Of a stretch of 64,000 nucleotides of DNA, positions 16,677 through 24,593 are shown in pieces. Numbering within the stretch: position 1 is the first letter of the stretch; every line of letters starts with the position of its first letter. The position numbers and the translations under genes were made by a program. This DNA comes from Stutzerimonas xanthomarina (GTDB lineage Bacteria > Pseudomonadota > Gammaproteobacteria > Pseudomonadales > Pseudomonadaceae): NCBI RefSeq assembly GCF_003935375.1, contig NZ_RHQM01000015.1:62001-126000 (forward strand). The letters run 5' to 3'. Under the pieces are notes generated by a model. It had not been told where the DNA came from and made no database searches. It saw only the letters and a program-made list of their open reading frames with translations.

Positions 16677-17450
16677 TCAGACAGGTTGATGCGCGCCGAT
16701 CGCGCTAGCCCGCCGTGCCCTGCGTTGGTTGTGTCTGAGGATCATTCGGGTCATCAGGCTGCCGGCGTGAGGATCGCCGTAGTGGAAGATCGCGGTAGCG
16801 CGCAGCTGCGCCGGATCGCAGGGTTCGTTGGCATGCAGGGATCGGTAGCCCCAGAACAGGTAGAGATTGCCGGGTACCAGCTGCAGGCGCTGAGGCTTGA
16901 GCAGTCCGAGGCCTATCGCGCGGCTAATCAGCTTGCGACTCAACTTGTTCTGCAGCAGTGCCTTCTCCAGAACGTTGACCAGCACGTACTTGCGAAGCTT
17001 GCGCAGGTTGGGAAACACCAGCAGATCGCCGCGCTGGTCGCCTTCCTGCGGGATTTCCACAGGTAGCAATGCCGTTACCAGAGAAGCGTCGTAGTGGAAG
17101 CAGTTCGACTCCTTGCGGCCTGTCTGCCCCTGCACGCATCGCATCACCAGGTAGATGCGCTTGCTTGGCGCCTCTTCGCCGGCGCCAAGCTGGTACACGT
17201 CCTCCAACAGTGACTGGAATTCCGGTGCGCTGCTCAATGTGGCAAGCAGCGAGCCCGCAACCTGTTCACCGTCGTGATGAGCGAAATATTCCCCGTGATG
17301 CTGTCGAGCCTGCTCGTAAACTTGCTCGCGCAGTTGAGTTAGTTGCAGATTGTTCAAGTAGCCGGGTATGCAGGCGTAGCCATTCTGATTGATATCCCGC
17401 GCAATCGATGCCTTGTCCTGATCTTCCGTTCCATAAAAGATTGTTGACAC
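16677..17450 (-). CDS. Putative Fe(II)/2-oxoglutarate dioxygenase (phytanoyl-CoA dioxygenase-like)
   Basis: A 257-residue protein and the first gene of the EPS operon. The start has the look of the phytanoyl-CoA dioxygenase superfamily (INQNGYACIPGYLNNLQLTQLRE). A facial triad can be proposed: His119 and Asp121 in CFHYDAS, then His206 in YRSLHANEP. Arg217 in LRATAIFHY is placed to bind 2-oxoglutarate. Such enzymes hydroxylate small molecules, lipids or sugars. The substrate is unknown; an acyl chain or sugar of this polymer is plausible from context. Start GTG at 17450 with GGGAGAA upstream. The C-terminus is strongly basic. Confidence 0.7.
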   Translation of the reverse strand: MSTIFYGTEDQDKASIARDINQNGYACIPGYLNNLQLTQLREQVYEQARQHHGEYFAHHDGEQVAGSLLATLSSAPEFQSLLEDVYQLGAGEEAPSKRIYLVMRCVQGQTGRKESNCFHYDASLVTALLPVEIPQEGDQRGDLLVFPNLRKLRKYVLVNVLEKALLQNKLSRKLISRAIGLGLLKPQRLQLVPGNLYLFWGYRSLHANEPCDPAQLRATAIFHYGDPHAGSLMTRMILRHNQRRARRASAIGAHQPV

Positions 17451-17546
17451 GGTAGTTCTCCCTGCACAAAGGCGAGGCGAAACGATTTGGTCGAGCCGCA
17501 GCTACTGCGCGCCGCTGCTGGTCGGCGTTCTGAGTGGAAATAAAGA

Positions 17547-17559
17547 ATTACGGCGTAAT
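17547..17559. promoter_or_regulatory. 13-base palindrome in EPS operon leader
   Basis: The arms ATTACG and CGTAAT around one central base form a palindrome about 100 bases before the GTG start of the first EPS gene. It could be a protein operator or part of leader RNA structure. No known regulator is assigned. Confidence 0.4.
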
Positions 17560-17626
17560 GCCTGGGTAGTAGGTTTTACCTGTGGCAAAAGTTAATACCG
17601 ATCTAGAATATTTTTTATTAGACAAA

Positions 17627-17635
17627 GCTACCGCC
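17627..17635 (-). promoter_or_regulatory. ops element core (RfaH recruitment site)
   Basis: The minus strand reads GGCGGTAGC followed by TTTGTC. This is an exact match to the conserved core of the ops/JUMPstart element that pauses RNA polymerase and recruits RfaH. It lies 177 bases upstream of the first gene of an EPS operon that itself encodes an RfaH homologue, correct in orientation and distance. A near match (TGCGGTAGC) occurs at 17735-17743. Confidence 0.7.
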
Positions 17636-18275
17636 ATCGACTTGTTTATATGTCGAGTTGAATAACTTATACGTAATTTCCCGTCATCTGCGATCGGCTA
17701 GCGTCCGCGTGCGGCTTTGAAAGAATCGGGCATGGCTACCGCACTCCGGGCACTCTGCGAGCCCCGATTCTCTCAATGCTTGTGGCAAACGAGCCCGCAT
17801 CGCTTTATTAAGAGCGATACTAATCAGGCAGGGGGTTTAACTCTTGCGCCGCAAAACTTGACCTGTCCAGTTGGTCTTAAACTGCTCTGCAACGTATTGC
17901 TCCCTGTTGCGACTAGATATCCGTCATAACGTGAACCAAGTCAAGCTAGGGAGCCAAAAAAAAGTTGCGGATGGAGGTCGCGAGGTGTTTAGGAGAGCCA
18001 ACTTATTGAGTTGAAAAGAATTTTGTTTTTGACGCAGGCTGGCCTAGGGCTATAATCAATGGTTATAGCGAATGCGGTAATTAGCTCTAAACTGAATAAA
18101 CCATCTGCTCCTTTGCTGGCCATAAATGACGTATGCATAAACAAAGGGAAAATTATTCCGACTATGCTGAGCAACTATTCCGATAAAGAGTTAATTCTAC
18201 GGACCTGTTGTTAGAAGACGCGGCTTACTGGTCGAAGAGGGCGTTGGTCTGTCCGTGACAAAAAAGACGCGCAAA

Positions 18276-18308
18276 CGAAAAAGGCCACTCGTCTGAGTGG
18301 CCTTTTCG
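18276..18308 (-). terminator. Rho-independent terminator of the downstream initiator tRNA gene
   Basis: Stem arms GGCCACTC and GAGTGGCC, extended by A/T pairs, with a 4-base loop. On the minus strand it is followed by a TTTTT run. It lies just 3' of the tRNA ending at 18314 and is nearly identical to the hairpin at 18524-18557. Confidence 0.85.
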
Positions 18309-18313
18309 TGATT

Positions 18314-18390
<77 letters not shown>

Positions 18391-18523
18391 TCTGTGGGGC
18401 GCATTCTACAGCCCGATTACTCGATGTCAATCAAAAGGAAGGAAAAAAGCGTATTTCATTCAAAAGGTTAGCGATTCATGCGAGGTCTGGTGCCAACACC
18501 AGCGCCTCAGAGTTTTGCGCGCA

Positions 18524-18557
18524 CAAAAAAAGGCCACTCATCTGAGTGGCCTTTTAA
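18524..18557 (-). terminator. Rho-independent terminator of the upstream initiator tRNA gene
   Basis: Same hairpin as at 18276 (GGCCACTC/GAGTGGCC, loop ATCT) followed on the minus strand by a run of seven T. It separates the two tRNA copies into independent units. Confidence 0.88.
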
Positions 18558-18559
18558 AT

Positions 18560-18636
<77 letters not shown>

Positions 18637-18701
18637 ACGCGCATTCTACAGCTTTAAACGCGGCTGTCACGGGTTTATTTGAAATCAGATGGAAATACCG
18701 G

Positions 18702-18884
18702 TCAGGCGTGCCATGAGGGCAGGGTGCCGGGAGCTGCTGGCTGGTGTGGCAAACACTGTTTGATTGCCGGGCGAGCCTGCGGCAGGTGATGGCGACGAGC
18801 GATTCTCATCATGCCCCAGAGCATGGAGAGCGCTACCGACAGCCAACCCAGGATCATCATCAGGAGTATCAGCGCAGGTTCCAT
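18702..18884 (-). CDS. Small membrane protein (60 aa), hypothetical
   Basis: ATG at 18884 with GAGGAAG 7 bases upstream. The product starts MEPALILLMMILGWLSVALSMLWGMMRIARRHH. It has one strong transmembrane helix, with positive residues immediately after it giving a cytoplasmic C-terminus, then a Pro-rich tail. No family is recognised. It is divergent from the small secreted-protein gene at 19036. Confidence 0.55.
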   Translation of the reverse strand: MEPALILLMMILGWLSVALSMLWGMMRIARRHHLPQARPAIKQCLPHQPAAPGTLPSWHA

Positions 18885-19035
18885 CTGGAGCTTCCTCTTT
18901 GAATCCAATATTCGTCCTTGTGGTTGTGACCCCGCTCGCTGAAAGCGGTTCCGGCATGCCATCGGTCGCTCGCCGGCGCACTCCTTGGAATCGCCGCTGC
19001 CCAAGTATGAAGTGGATGATGCGGAGGTGTCGGAC

Positions 19036-19356
19036 ATGCGTATTCAGCTTGGTGTGCTGGTTGCAGCGCTTGCTTCAACAGTCAGCGCGCAGGATCTGGA
19101 GCGACCGTTCGCTGATATCCCGTTGGCTCAGAACACGGGCGCGGCGGATCGCGGCGCCGCCGGCAATGGCTCGATGGGCATTGGCGGCGGTATCGACTAT
19201 CTGGAGGATGACCAGAGTCAGTCTGAGGCAGGTGACGCATCCTCCAAGAAGCCAGCGGCGGAGCAGTACGACGACACGGCCGAACCCGGCCATGGTGGCA
19301 ATGAGACCGACATGGAGCACCGTCGCCGTCCCAGATTGGAAAGACGCAGTGATTAA
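19036..19356 (+). CDS. Small exported hypothetical protein (106 aa)
   Basis: ATG at 19036 with GGAGG 8 bases upstream. The N-terminus MRIQLGVLVAALASTVSAQ is a clear signal peptide with cleavage after Ser-Ala. The mature protein is hydrophilic, Gly-rich in the middle (GAAGNGSMGIGGGIDYL) and acidic then basic near the end (HRRRPRLERRSD). No family is recognised. It is followed 28 bases later by another small exported protein, suggesting a two-gene unit. Confidence 0.6.
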   Translation: MRIQLGVLVAALASTVSAQDLERPFADIPLAQNTGAADRGAAGNGSMGIGGGIDYLEDDQSQSEAGDASSKKPAAEQYDDTAEPGHGGNETDMEHRRRPRLERRSD

Positions 19357-19384
19357 CGCAGTCGTTCATCAATAGGAGGTAGCC

Positions 19385-19684
19385 ATGAATCGGGCACTCA
19401 CAGTGGTAACAGCATTGCTTCTGGCGGCTTCTGCCGGGGCGTATGCCGGTTCGGCGGAGAACGCCGATGACACTCGTCGTCCGGGAGCTGCAAACGAAAG
19501 CTCAGTTGAATCGAGCGAGCGTTCCGACCAGCACAGGGAAAAGTCGGAAGGCCATGACAGTCGGGACCACAAGGCGCAGCAGGGCAGTGACCTGGGTACC
19601 ATGGGAACGGGTAATACCGGAACCACAGGCGGCATGGGTGCTACCACGGGAACCGACACCATTGGCGGGACCATCGAAGAATAG
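19385..19684 (+). CDS. Small exported Gly/Thr-rich hypothetical protein (99 aa)
   Basis: ATG at 19385 after an ideal AGGAGG. The signal peptide [22 protein letters not shown] is followed by a very polar region rich in Ser, Glu, Asp and His, then a low-complexity tail of Gly, Thr and Met repeats ([19 protein letters not shown]). This is disordered and likely periplasmic. The function is unknown; the composition recalls stress- or envelope-related small proteins, but I cannot assign a family. Confidence 0.6.
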   Translation: MNRALTVVTALLLAASAGAYAGSAENADDTRRPGAANESSVESSERSDQHREKSEGHDSRDHKAQQGSDLGTMGTGNTGTTGGMGATTGTDTIGGTIEE

Positions 19685-19764
19685 CCCGCCACCGGCCACG
19701 CAACATTCATAAAGCGGTCGGGCATCCGTACAATGCCCAACCTTTCAACATCTATTGGCCTGGT

Positions 19765-20739
19765 ATGCAGATCGCTTTGGCGCCCATGGAGGGGCTGGTC
19801 GACGAAATCCTTCGCGACGTTCTGACTCGGATGGGTGGGGTCGACTGGTGCGTCACCGAGTTCATCCGAGTCTCTGATCGTCTGCTGCCGCAAAGCAGCT
19901 TTCGCAAACTTGCACCCGAATTGCAGACTGGCGCCATTACTCGCGCCGGAACCCCTGTGCGCGTTCAATTACTGGGCTCCGATCCTGCCTGTCTGGCTGA
20001 TAACGCTGCCTATGCCTGCTCACTGGGTGCGCCTGCTATCGATCTGAATTTCGGCTGCCCGGCCAAGACGGTAAACAAATCGCGCGGTGGGGCCATCCTG
20101 CTCAGGGAGCCTGATTTGCTGCACGCCATCCTCTGTGAGGTACGGCGAACTGTGCCGGCGCACATCCCGGTCACCGCCAAGATGCGCCTGGGTTTCGACA
20201 GCCCGGACGGTGCACTCGATTGCGCTCGGGCGCTGGTGGACGGCGGGGCAGGTCAGTTGGTGGTGCATGCGCGAACGAAGGTCGAAGGCTACAAGCCGCC
20301 AGCGCATTGGGAATGGGTGGCTCGCGTGCAGGAAGTCGTCGTGGTGCCGGTATACGCCAACGGCGATATCTGGTCGCTGGAAGACTGGCGTCGCTGTCGA
20401 GAAGTCAGCGGGACGGAAAACATCATGCTGGGTCGCGGGCTTGTTTCGCGGCCAGACCTGGCACGGCAGATCGCCGCCGCCGAACAGGGGCAAAGCATCG
20501 CCGAGATGAGCTGGGCAGAGTTCCAGCCCACATTGGTGGACTTCTGGCAGCAGGCGCGGGGCAAGATCGCACCACGCTATGCGCCCGGCAGACTGAAGCA
20601 GTGGCTGGCTTTGCTTACGCGCAACTACCCCGAGGCGGTGGCGCTTTTCGCTGCGCTGCGTCGGGAAAACGACTGCGCGCGGATAGACACGATGCTCGGT
20701 GTCAATACCATGGGTATTCCGGTGGCGGCGCTGGGTTAG
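19765..20739 (+). CDS. dusC: tRNA-dihydrouridine(16) synthase DusC
   Basis: A 324-residue flavoprotein reducing a specific uridine (U16 for DusC) of the tRNA D-loop. The N-terminus [13 protein letters not shown] is the FMN-binding start of the Dus TIM barrel. The proton-donating Cys98 is in [17 protein letters not shown], and the phosphate-binding segment is near [10 protein letters not shown]...[10 protein letters not shown]. Start with Met at 19765 and length match the DusC subgroup. It is convergent with the SDR gene, 5 bases apart. The ribosome site is poor. Confidence 0.92.
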   Translation: MQIALAPMEGLVDEILRDVLTRMGGVDWCVTEFIRVSDRLLPQSSFRKLAPELQTGAITRAGTPVRVQLLGSDPACLADNAAYACSLGAPAIDLNFGCPAKTVNKSRGGAILLREPDLLHAILCEVRRTVPAHIPVTAKMRLGFDSPDGALDCARALVDGGAGQLVVHARTKVEGYKPPAHWEWVARVQEVVVVPVYANGDIWSLEDWRRCREVSGTENIMLGRGLVSRPDLARQIAAAEQGQSIAEMSWAEFQPTLVDFWQQARGKIAPRYAPGRLKQWLALLTRNYPEAVALFAALRRENDCARIDTMLGVNTMGIPVAALG

Positions 20740-20744
20740 ACCGA

Positions 20745-21491
20745 TCAGCGTCCGCCGCTGACGTCCAGTAACGCGCCGGTGGTATAGCTGGCGCGCTCAC
20801 TGGCGAGCCAGAGTATGGCTTCGGCAACTTCCTCGGCTTGCCCGCCGCGCCCCATGGGCACGCTTGCCTTGACCCGCTCGATGCGATCCGGCTCGCCACC
20901 GCTGGCGTGAATCTCGGTATGGATCACACCGGGTCGTACCGCATTCACCCGAATGCCTTCGCCGGCCACTTCCCGGGCCAGCCCGACCGTCATGCTGTCG
21001 ATAGCGCCCTTGGCCGCGGCATAGTCGATGTACTCCCCAGGCGCACCAAGCTGCGCGGCGATCGAGGACAGATTGATGATCGAACCTCCCTGGCCGCCAC
21101 GCTGAGTGGACATGCGCTTGATCGCCTCGCGTGCGCATAGAAAGCTGCCGATGACATTGGCACCGAGCACGCGCGTCCAGCGGGCGGCGTCCATCTGCTC
21201 CAGGCGCATCTGCTGTTCGAGCATGCCGGCGTTGTTGACCAGCACATCGAGGCGGCCGAACTCGCGATCAATCATCTCGAACATCTGCACCACCTGACCC
21301 TCGTCAGCGACATCAGCCTTGACCGTGATTGCCGATACGCCCGCAGCGTGGACCTGTTCGAGCACCTGTTTCACCGCGTCTTCGCGTTGGTGATAGTTGA
21401 GGCACAGTGCGTAGCCCTGGTGGGCCGCCAGCCGGGCAGTGGCGGCGCCGATACCACGACTGGCACCTGTGATCAGCATGACTCTGGACAT
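20745..21491 (-). CDS. Short-chain dehydrogenase/reductase (SDR), FabG-like
   Basis: A 248-residue classical SDR. The cofactor motif TGASRGIG is near the N-terminus, followed by NNAG, a catalytic Ser in INLSSIAAQLG and Tyr/Lys in YIDYAAAKGAID. The C-terminal LDVSGGR is typical of FabG-like oxidoreductases. A basic residue after the Gly motif and NYHQRE suggest NADPH preference. ATG at 21491 with AGAGGT upstream. The substrate is unknown. Divergently placed from hsp20, so its promoter region adjoins the heat-shock promoter. Confidence 0.88.
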   Translation of the reverse strand: MSRVMLITGASRGIGAATARLAAHQGYALCLNYHQREDAVKQVLEQVHAAGVSAITVKADVADEGQVVQMFEMIDREFGRLDVLVNNAGMLEQQMRLEQMDAARWTRVLGANVIGSFLCAREAIKRMSTQRGGQGGSIINLSSIAAQLGAPGEYIDYAAAKGAIDSMTVGLAREVAGEGIRVNAVRPGVIHTEIHASGGEPDRIERVKASVPMGRGGQAEEVAEAILWLASERASYTTGALLDVSGGR

Positions 21492-21527
21492 GGTGTTACC
21501 TCTCGTCAGCAGGCTCATTTTCTGTGC

Positions 21528-21556
21528 CTTGAAATCTGCAGAACGGTTCCTATCTA
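21528..21556 (+). promoter_or_regulatory. Sigma-32 (RpoH) heat-shock promoter
   Basis: CTTGAAA at 21528-21534 and CCTATCT at 21549-21555 with a 14-base spacer. This is very close to the RpoH consensus (CTTGAAA, 11-16 bases, CCCATNT). It lies directly upstream of the hsp20 gene. Confidence 0.8.
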
Positions 21557-21562
21557 GAGATC

Positions 21563-21621
21563 AGCGGGATGCCGAAGGCGGGTCCCGCCTGTTTCAACTC
21601 GCTGATTTCAGGAGGTTTATC
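21563..21621 (+). promoter_or_regulatory. ROSE-like RNA thermometer in hsp20 5' UTR
   Basis: Two hairpins can be drawn. GCGGGA/TCCCGC spans about 21565-21588. The second pairs CTC-G-CTG (21598-21604) with CAGGAG (21609-21614), with the G at 21601 bulged. The second sequesters the ribosome site AGGAGG and contains the ROSE signature UYGCU (UCGCU here) opposite AGGA. Heat would melt it and allow translation. Confidence 0.7.
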
Positions 21622-22068
21622 ATGAGTTCGTTCCCCATGGCCCCTCTGTTCCGGCAATCCGTGGGCTTTGATCGTTTCAATGACCTGTTCGAGTCCGCGC
21701 TGCGCAACGACACCGGCAGCTCGTATCCACCCTATAACATCGAGAAACACGGTGACGATCAGTATCGAATCGTGGTCGCGGCCGCCGGCTTCGAGGAGTC
21801 CGACCTCGATCTGCAGGTCGAGCGCAGCGTGCTGACCATCAGTGGCGGGCGGCGCGAAAGCGAGGCCGAGAATGTCACCTATCTGCATCAGGGAATCGCT
21901 CAGCGGGCGTTCAAGTTGTCGTTCCGGCTAGCCGACCACATCGAGGTGCAGGGCGCTGCGCTGAACAGTGGCCTGCTCAACATCGACCTGGTGCGCGTGG
22001 TGCCGGAAGAGGCCAAGCCCAAGCGCATCCCGATCAATGCCGATCAGCGACCCGCGCTGGAGGGTTGA
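21622..22068 (+). CDS. ibpA: Small heat-shock protein Hsp20 (IbpA-type)
   Basis: A 148-residue ATP-independent holdase that binds unfolding proteins in the cytoplasm. The alpha-crystallin domain runs from about residue 38 (YPPYNIEKHGDDQYRIVVAAAGF) to about 130, with FKLSFRLADHIEVQGAALNSGLLNIDL near its end, and a C-terminal Arg-Ile-Pro-Ile matching the I-x-I anchoring motif. ATG at 21622 follows AGGAGG. Regulation is double: a sigma-32 promoter and a ROSE-like thermometer. The transcript ends at the hairpin at 22083-22108. Confidence 0.93.
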   Translation: MSSFPMAPLFRQSVGFDRFNDLFESALRNDTGSSYPPYNIEKHGDDQYRIVVAAAGFEESDLDLQVERSVLTISGGRRESEAENVTYLHQGIAQRAFKLSFRLADHIEVQGAALNSGLLNIDLVRVVPEEAKPKRIPINADQRPALEG

Positions 22069-22082
22069 TCTGCAACGAAGAG

Positions 22083-22108
22083 AAGGGCGCCATAAGGCGC
22101 CCTTTTTT
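22083..22108 (+). terminator. Rho-independent terminator after hsp20
   Basis: GGGCGCC and GGCGCCC arms around an ATAA loop, then six T. It sits 15 bases after the hsp20 stop, and the convergent LysR gene ends just beyond it. Confidence 0.9.
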
Positions 22109-22125
22109 GTAGTTGTCTCGTCTGG

Positions 22126-23001
22126 TCAGTCACCGCGTTCAGCATCCAGCAGCGCCATGAAGGCTCTGGCCGCATTGGACAGGGTGCGTTCCCTGTGCAG
22201 GATGTAGCCAAGTTGCCGGGTCAGCTGAATGCCCGGCAGAGGCAGGCTGACTACCTGTTCGTCGAGCATGCTGCGCGGTAGCACGCTCCAGGCAATCCCG
22301 ATGGAGACCATCATCTTGATGGTCTCCATATAGTTGGTGCTCATGGTGATATTGGGCGTCAGGCCCTCACGCTCGAACAGTCGCTGGGCGATGTGATGAG
22401 TGAAGGTGTTGCCGCCGGGAAAAACGGCAGGATGGCCGGCGACATCGGCAAGGCGAATATCCGCCTTGCCCGCCAGCGGGTGCTCGGGCGCGACGACGAA
22501 ATCCAGCGGGTCGTCCCATACCTTCATTGCCCGGACCGGCTCGGCAGTCTGCGGCGCCAGGGTGATGACCGCCAGTTCGGCGCGGCCATGCAGCACTTCG
22601 TCGTAGGCGACTTCCGAATCGAGAAAACGGATATCCAGGCTGACCTGAGGATAAGCGCGGGTGAACGCGCGCAGCAATGGCGGCAGGCGGTGCAGGCCGA
22701 TGTGATGGCTGGTCGCCAGGCTCAGACGCCCGCCTATGTCGCCGTTGAGGTTGGTCAAGGCGCGGCGGGTGTCGTCCAGTACATTCAAAATCTGATAAGC
22801 CCGCGGCAGCAGGGCTCTTCCTGCCTCGGTCAGGCCTATCTCGCGGCCGAGCCGGTCGAACAGGCGTACGTCCAGCTGCGACTCCAATGCGGCGATGCGT
22901 TTGCTGACTGCAGGCTGGGTCAGATGCAGGCGCTCCGCAGCCAACGAAAAACTGCCCGTTTCCGCGATGGCGATAAAGGCATTGAGGTTGGCCAGGTCCA
23001 T
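22126..23001 (-). CDS. LysR-type transcriptional regulator adjacent to leuC
   Basis: A 291-residue LTTR. The helix-turn-helix comes within the first 60 residues (LNAFIAIAETGSFSLAAERLHLTQPAVSKRIAALE), followed by a co-inducer domain to about residue 290. It is divergent from leuC, and a perfect inverted repeat with the LysR T-N11-A pattern lies between them, so it probably controls leuCDB, perhaps in response to a leucine-pathway intermediate. ATG at 23001. The same neighbourhood occurs in other pseudomonads as I recall. Confidence 0.88.
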   Translation of the reverse strand: MDLANLNAFIAIAETGSFSLAAERLHLTQPAVSKRIAALESQLDVRLFDRLGREIGLTEAGRALLPRAYQILNVLDDTRRALTNLNGDIGGRLSLATSHHIGLHRLPPLLRAFTRAYPQVSLDIRFLDSEVAYDEVLHGRAELAVITLAPQTAEPVRAMKVWDDPLDFVVAPEHPLAGKADIRLADVAGHPAVFPGGNTFTHHIAQRLFEREGLTPNITMSTNYMETIKMMVSIGIAWSVLPRSMLDEQVVSLPLPGIQLTRQLGYILHRERTLSNAARAFMALLDAERGD

Positions 23002-23026
23002 GAACGATCTCTATCCGGTGGTAATG

Positions 23027-23047
23027 AGCATTCCTGAGGGGAATGCT
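23027..23047. promoter_or_regulatory. LysR operator between lysR and leuC
   Basis: Arms AGCATTCC and GGAATGCT with a 5-base spacer form a perfect inverted repeat containing T-N11-A. Its centre is about 65 bases upstream of the inferred leuC transcription start, the classic LTTR recognition-site position. Confidence 0.7.
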
Positions 23048-23066
23048 TGGGATGAAAAATATGAAT

Positions 23067-23095
23067 TTGAGTAATTGAATGCAAGTCCCTAGCAT
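23067..23095 (+). promoter_or_regulatory. Sigma-70 promoter of leuCDB
   Basis: TTGAGT at 23067-23072 and TAGCAT at 23090-23095 with a 17-base spacer. Expected start near 23102, about 50 bases before leuC. The -10 is weak, consistent with activation by the divergent LysR protein. Confidence 0.55.
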
Positions 23096-23154
23096 CGTCC
23101 CCATAAGCGCAAGGGCTATTCGCCCCGCATAGAAAGCAGATGAGGAAAAGTCCG

Positions 23155-24582
23155 ATGGCCGGCAAGACGCTCTACGACAAGCTCTGGGAAATGCACGAGG
23201 TGAAACGTCGCGACGATGGTTCGTCGCTGATCTACATCGACCGCCACATCCTGCATGAAGTGACTTCGCCACAAGCGTTCGAAGGTCTGCGTCTGGCCAA
23301 CCGCAAGCCATGGCGCATCGACGCCAATATCGCCACGCCGGACCACAACGTGCCGACCACCAAGGGCGAGCGTCAGGGCGGCCTGGAAGCCATCGCTGAC
23401 GAGGTCTCGCGCATCCAGGTACAGACGCTGGACGAGAACTGCGATGACTTCGGCATCCTCGAATTCAAGATGAACGATGTGCGTCAGGGCATCGTTCACG
23501 TCATCGGCCCGGAGCAGGGCGCGACATTGCCCGGCATGACCGTGGTGTGCGGTGACTCGCATACCTCCACCCACGGCGCCTTCGGCGCGCTGGCCCACGG
23601 CATCGGCACCTCCGAGGTCGAGCATGTGCTCGCCACCCAGTGCCTGGTCGCCAAGAAGATGAAGAACATGCAGGTGCGCGTCGAGGGCAAACTGCCGTTC
23701 GGCGTCACCGCCAAGGACATCGTGCTGGCCGTGATCGGCAAGATCGGTACCGCCGGCGGCAATGGCCATGCCCTGGAATTCGCCGGCAGCGCGATTCGCG
23801 ATCTGTCCATGGAAGGGCGCATGACCATCTGCAACATGTCCATCGAGGCCGGTGCCCGCGTAGGCATGGTGGCGGTGGATGAAAAGACCATCGCCTACGT
23901 CGAAGGGCGTCCGTTCGCGCCGAAGGGCGACGACTGGGACAAGGCGGTCGAGCTGTGGAAAGGCCTGGTCTCTGATGACGACGCGGTGTTCGACACCGTC
24001 GTCGAACTCAAGGCCGAGGACATCAAGCCGCAGGTCAGCTGGGGCACTTCGCCGGAAATGGTGCTGGCTGTCGATCAGAGCGTGCCGGACCCCGCCGCCG
24101 AAGCCGACCCGGTCAAGCGCGATTCCATCGTTCGTGCGCTGAAGTACATGGGCCTGGCGGCCAACCAGCCGATCACCGATATCAAGCTGGACCGCGTATT
24201 CATTGGTTCCTGCACCAACTCGCGGATCGAGGATCTGCGTGCCGCAGCTGAGGTCGCCAAGGGCCGCAAGGTGGCCGCGAACGTCAAGCAGGCGATGGTT
24301 GTGCCGGGCTCCGGCCTGGTGAAGCAGCAGGCCGAGGCTGAAGGGTTGGACAAGATCTTCGTCGAGGCTGGCTTCGAGTGGCGCGAGCCGGGTTGCTCCA
24401 TGTGCCTGGCGATGAACCCCGACAAGCTGGGCAGCGGCGAGCATTGCGCCTCGACTTCCAATCGCAACTTCGAGGGGCGTCAGGGCGCTGGTGGACGCAC
24501 ACACTTGGTCAGCCCGGCCATGGCGGCCGCTGCGGCGGTAACCGGCCATTTCATCGATGTACGCGAACTGGTCCAGGCCTGA
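23155..24582 (+). CDS. leuC: 3-isopropylmalate dehydratase large subunit LeuC
   Basis: A 475-residue aconitase-family subunit that, with LeuD, isomerises 2- to 3-isopropylmalate in leucine synthesis. Iron-sulfur cluster ligands are visible in [11 protein letters not shown] and in [10 protein letters not shown]. The substrate-side motif [23 protein letters not shown] is intact. ATG at 23155 ([12 protein letters not shown]) follows GAGGAAAAG. It is the first gene of leuCDB and 11 bases from leuD. Confidence 0.97.
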   Translation: MAGKTLYDKLWEMHEVKRRDDGSSLIYIDRHILHEVTSPQAFEGLRLANRKPWRIDANIATPDHNVPTTKGERQGGLEAIADEVSRIQVQTLDENCDDFGILEFKMNDVRQGIVHVIGPEQGATLPGMTVVCGDSHTSTHGAFGALAHGIGTSEVEHVLATQCLVAKKMKNMQVRVEGKLPFGVTAKDIVLAVIGKIGTAGGNGHALEFAGSAIRDLSMEGRMTICNMSIEAGARVGMVAVDEKTIAYVEGRPFAPKGDDWDKAVELWKGLVSDDDAVFDTVVELKAEDIKPQVSWGTSPEMVLAVDQSVPDPAAEADPVKRDSIVRALKYMGLAANQPITDIKLDRVFIGSCTNSRIEDLRAAAEVAKGRKVAANVKQAMVVPGSGLVKQQAEAEGLDKIFVEAGFEWREPGCSMCLAMNPDKLGSGEHCASTSNRNFEGRQGAGGRTHLVSPAMAAAAAVTGHFIDVRELVQA

Positions 24583-24593
24583 GGAGATAACGG

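Larger units (their letters stand above)
17451..18263. other. AT-rich non-coding leader/promoter region of the EPS operon
   Basis: About 800 bases with clearly lower GC than the flanks, without a convincing gene. The right-hand 150 bases before the EPS start code the 5' leader. It contains a 13-base palindrome (17547-17559), the ops core (17627-17635) and AT-rich hexamers such as TATAAG and TATAAA on the minus strand near 17645-17670 that could be -10 elements. An inverted repeat pairs 17722-17730 with 17763-17771. Two short ORFs here (70 and 61 residues) have no ribosome site or family resemblance and were not called. Confidence 0.6.

Noticed and set aside
17717-17929. 70-codon plus-strand ORF in the AT-rich region
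   Set aside because: No ribosome site, no family resemblance, and it overlaps an inverted repeat; it probably arises by chance.
17989-18174. 61-codon minus-strand ORF in the AT-rich region
   Set aside because: Hydrophobic start is suggestive, but there is no ribosome site and its composition follows the AT-rich DNA.
23116-24549. 477-codon antisense ORF opposite leuC
   Set aside because: Shadow frame; leuC has all iron-sulfur and substrate motifs.
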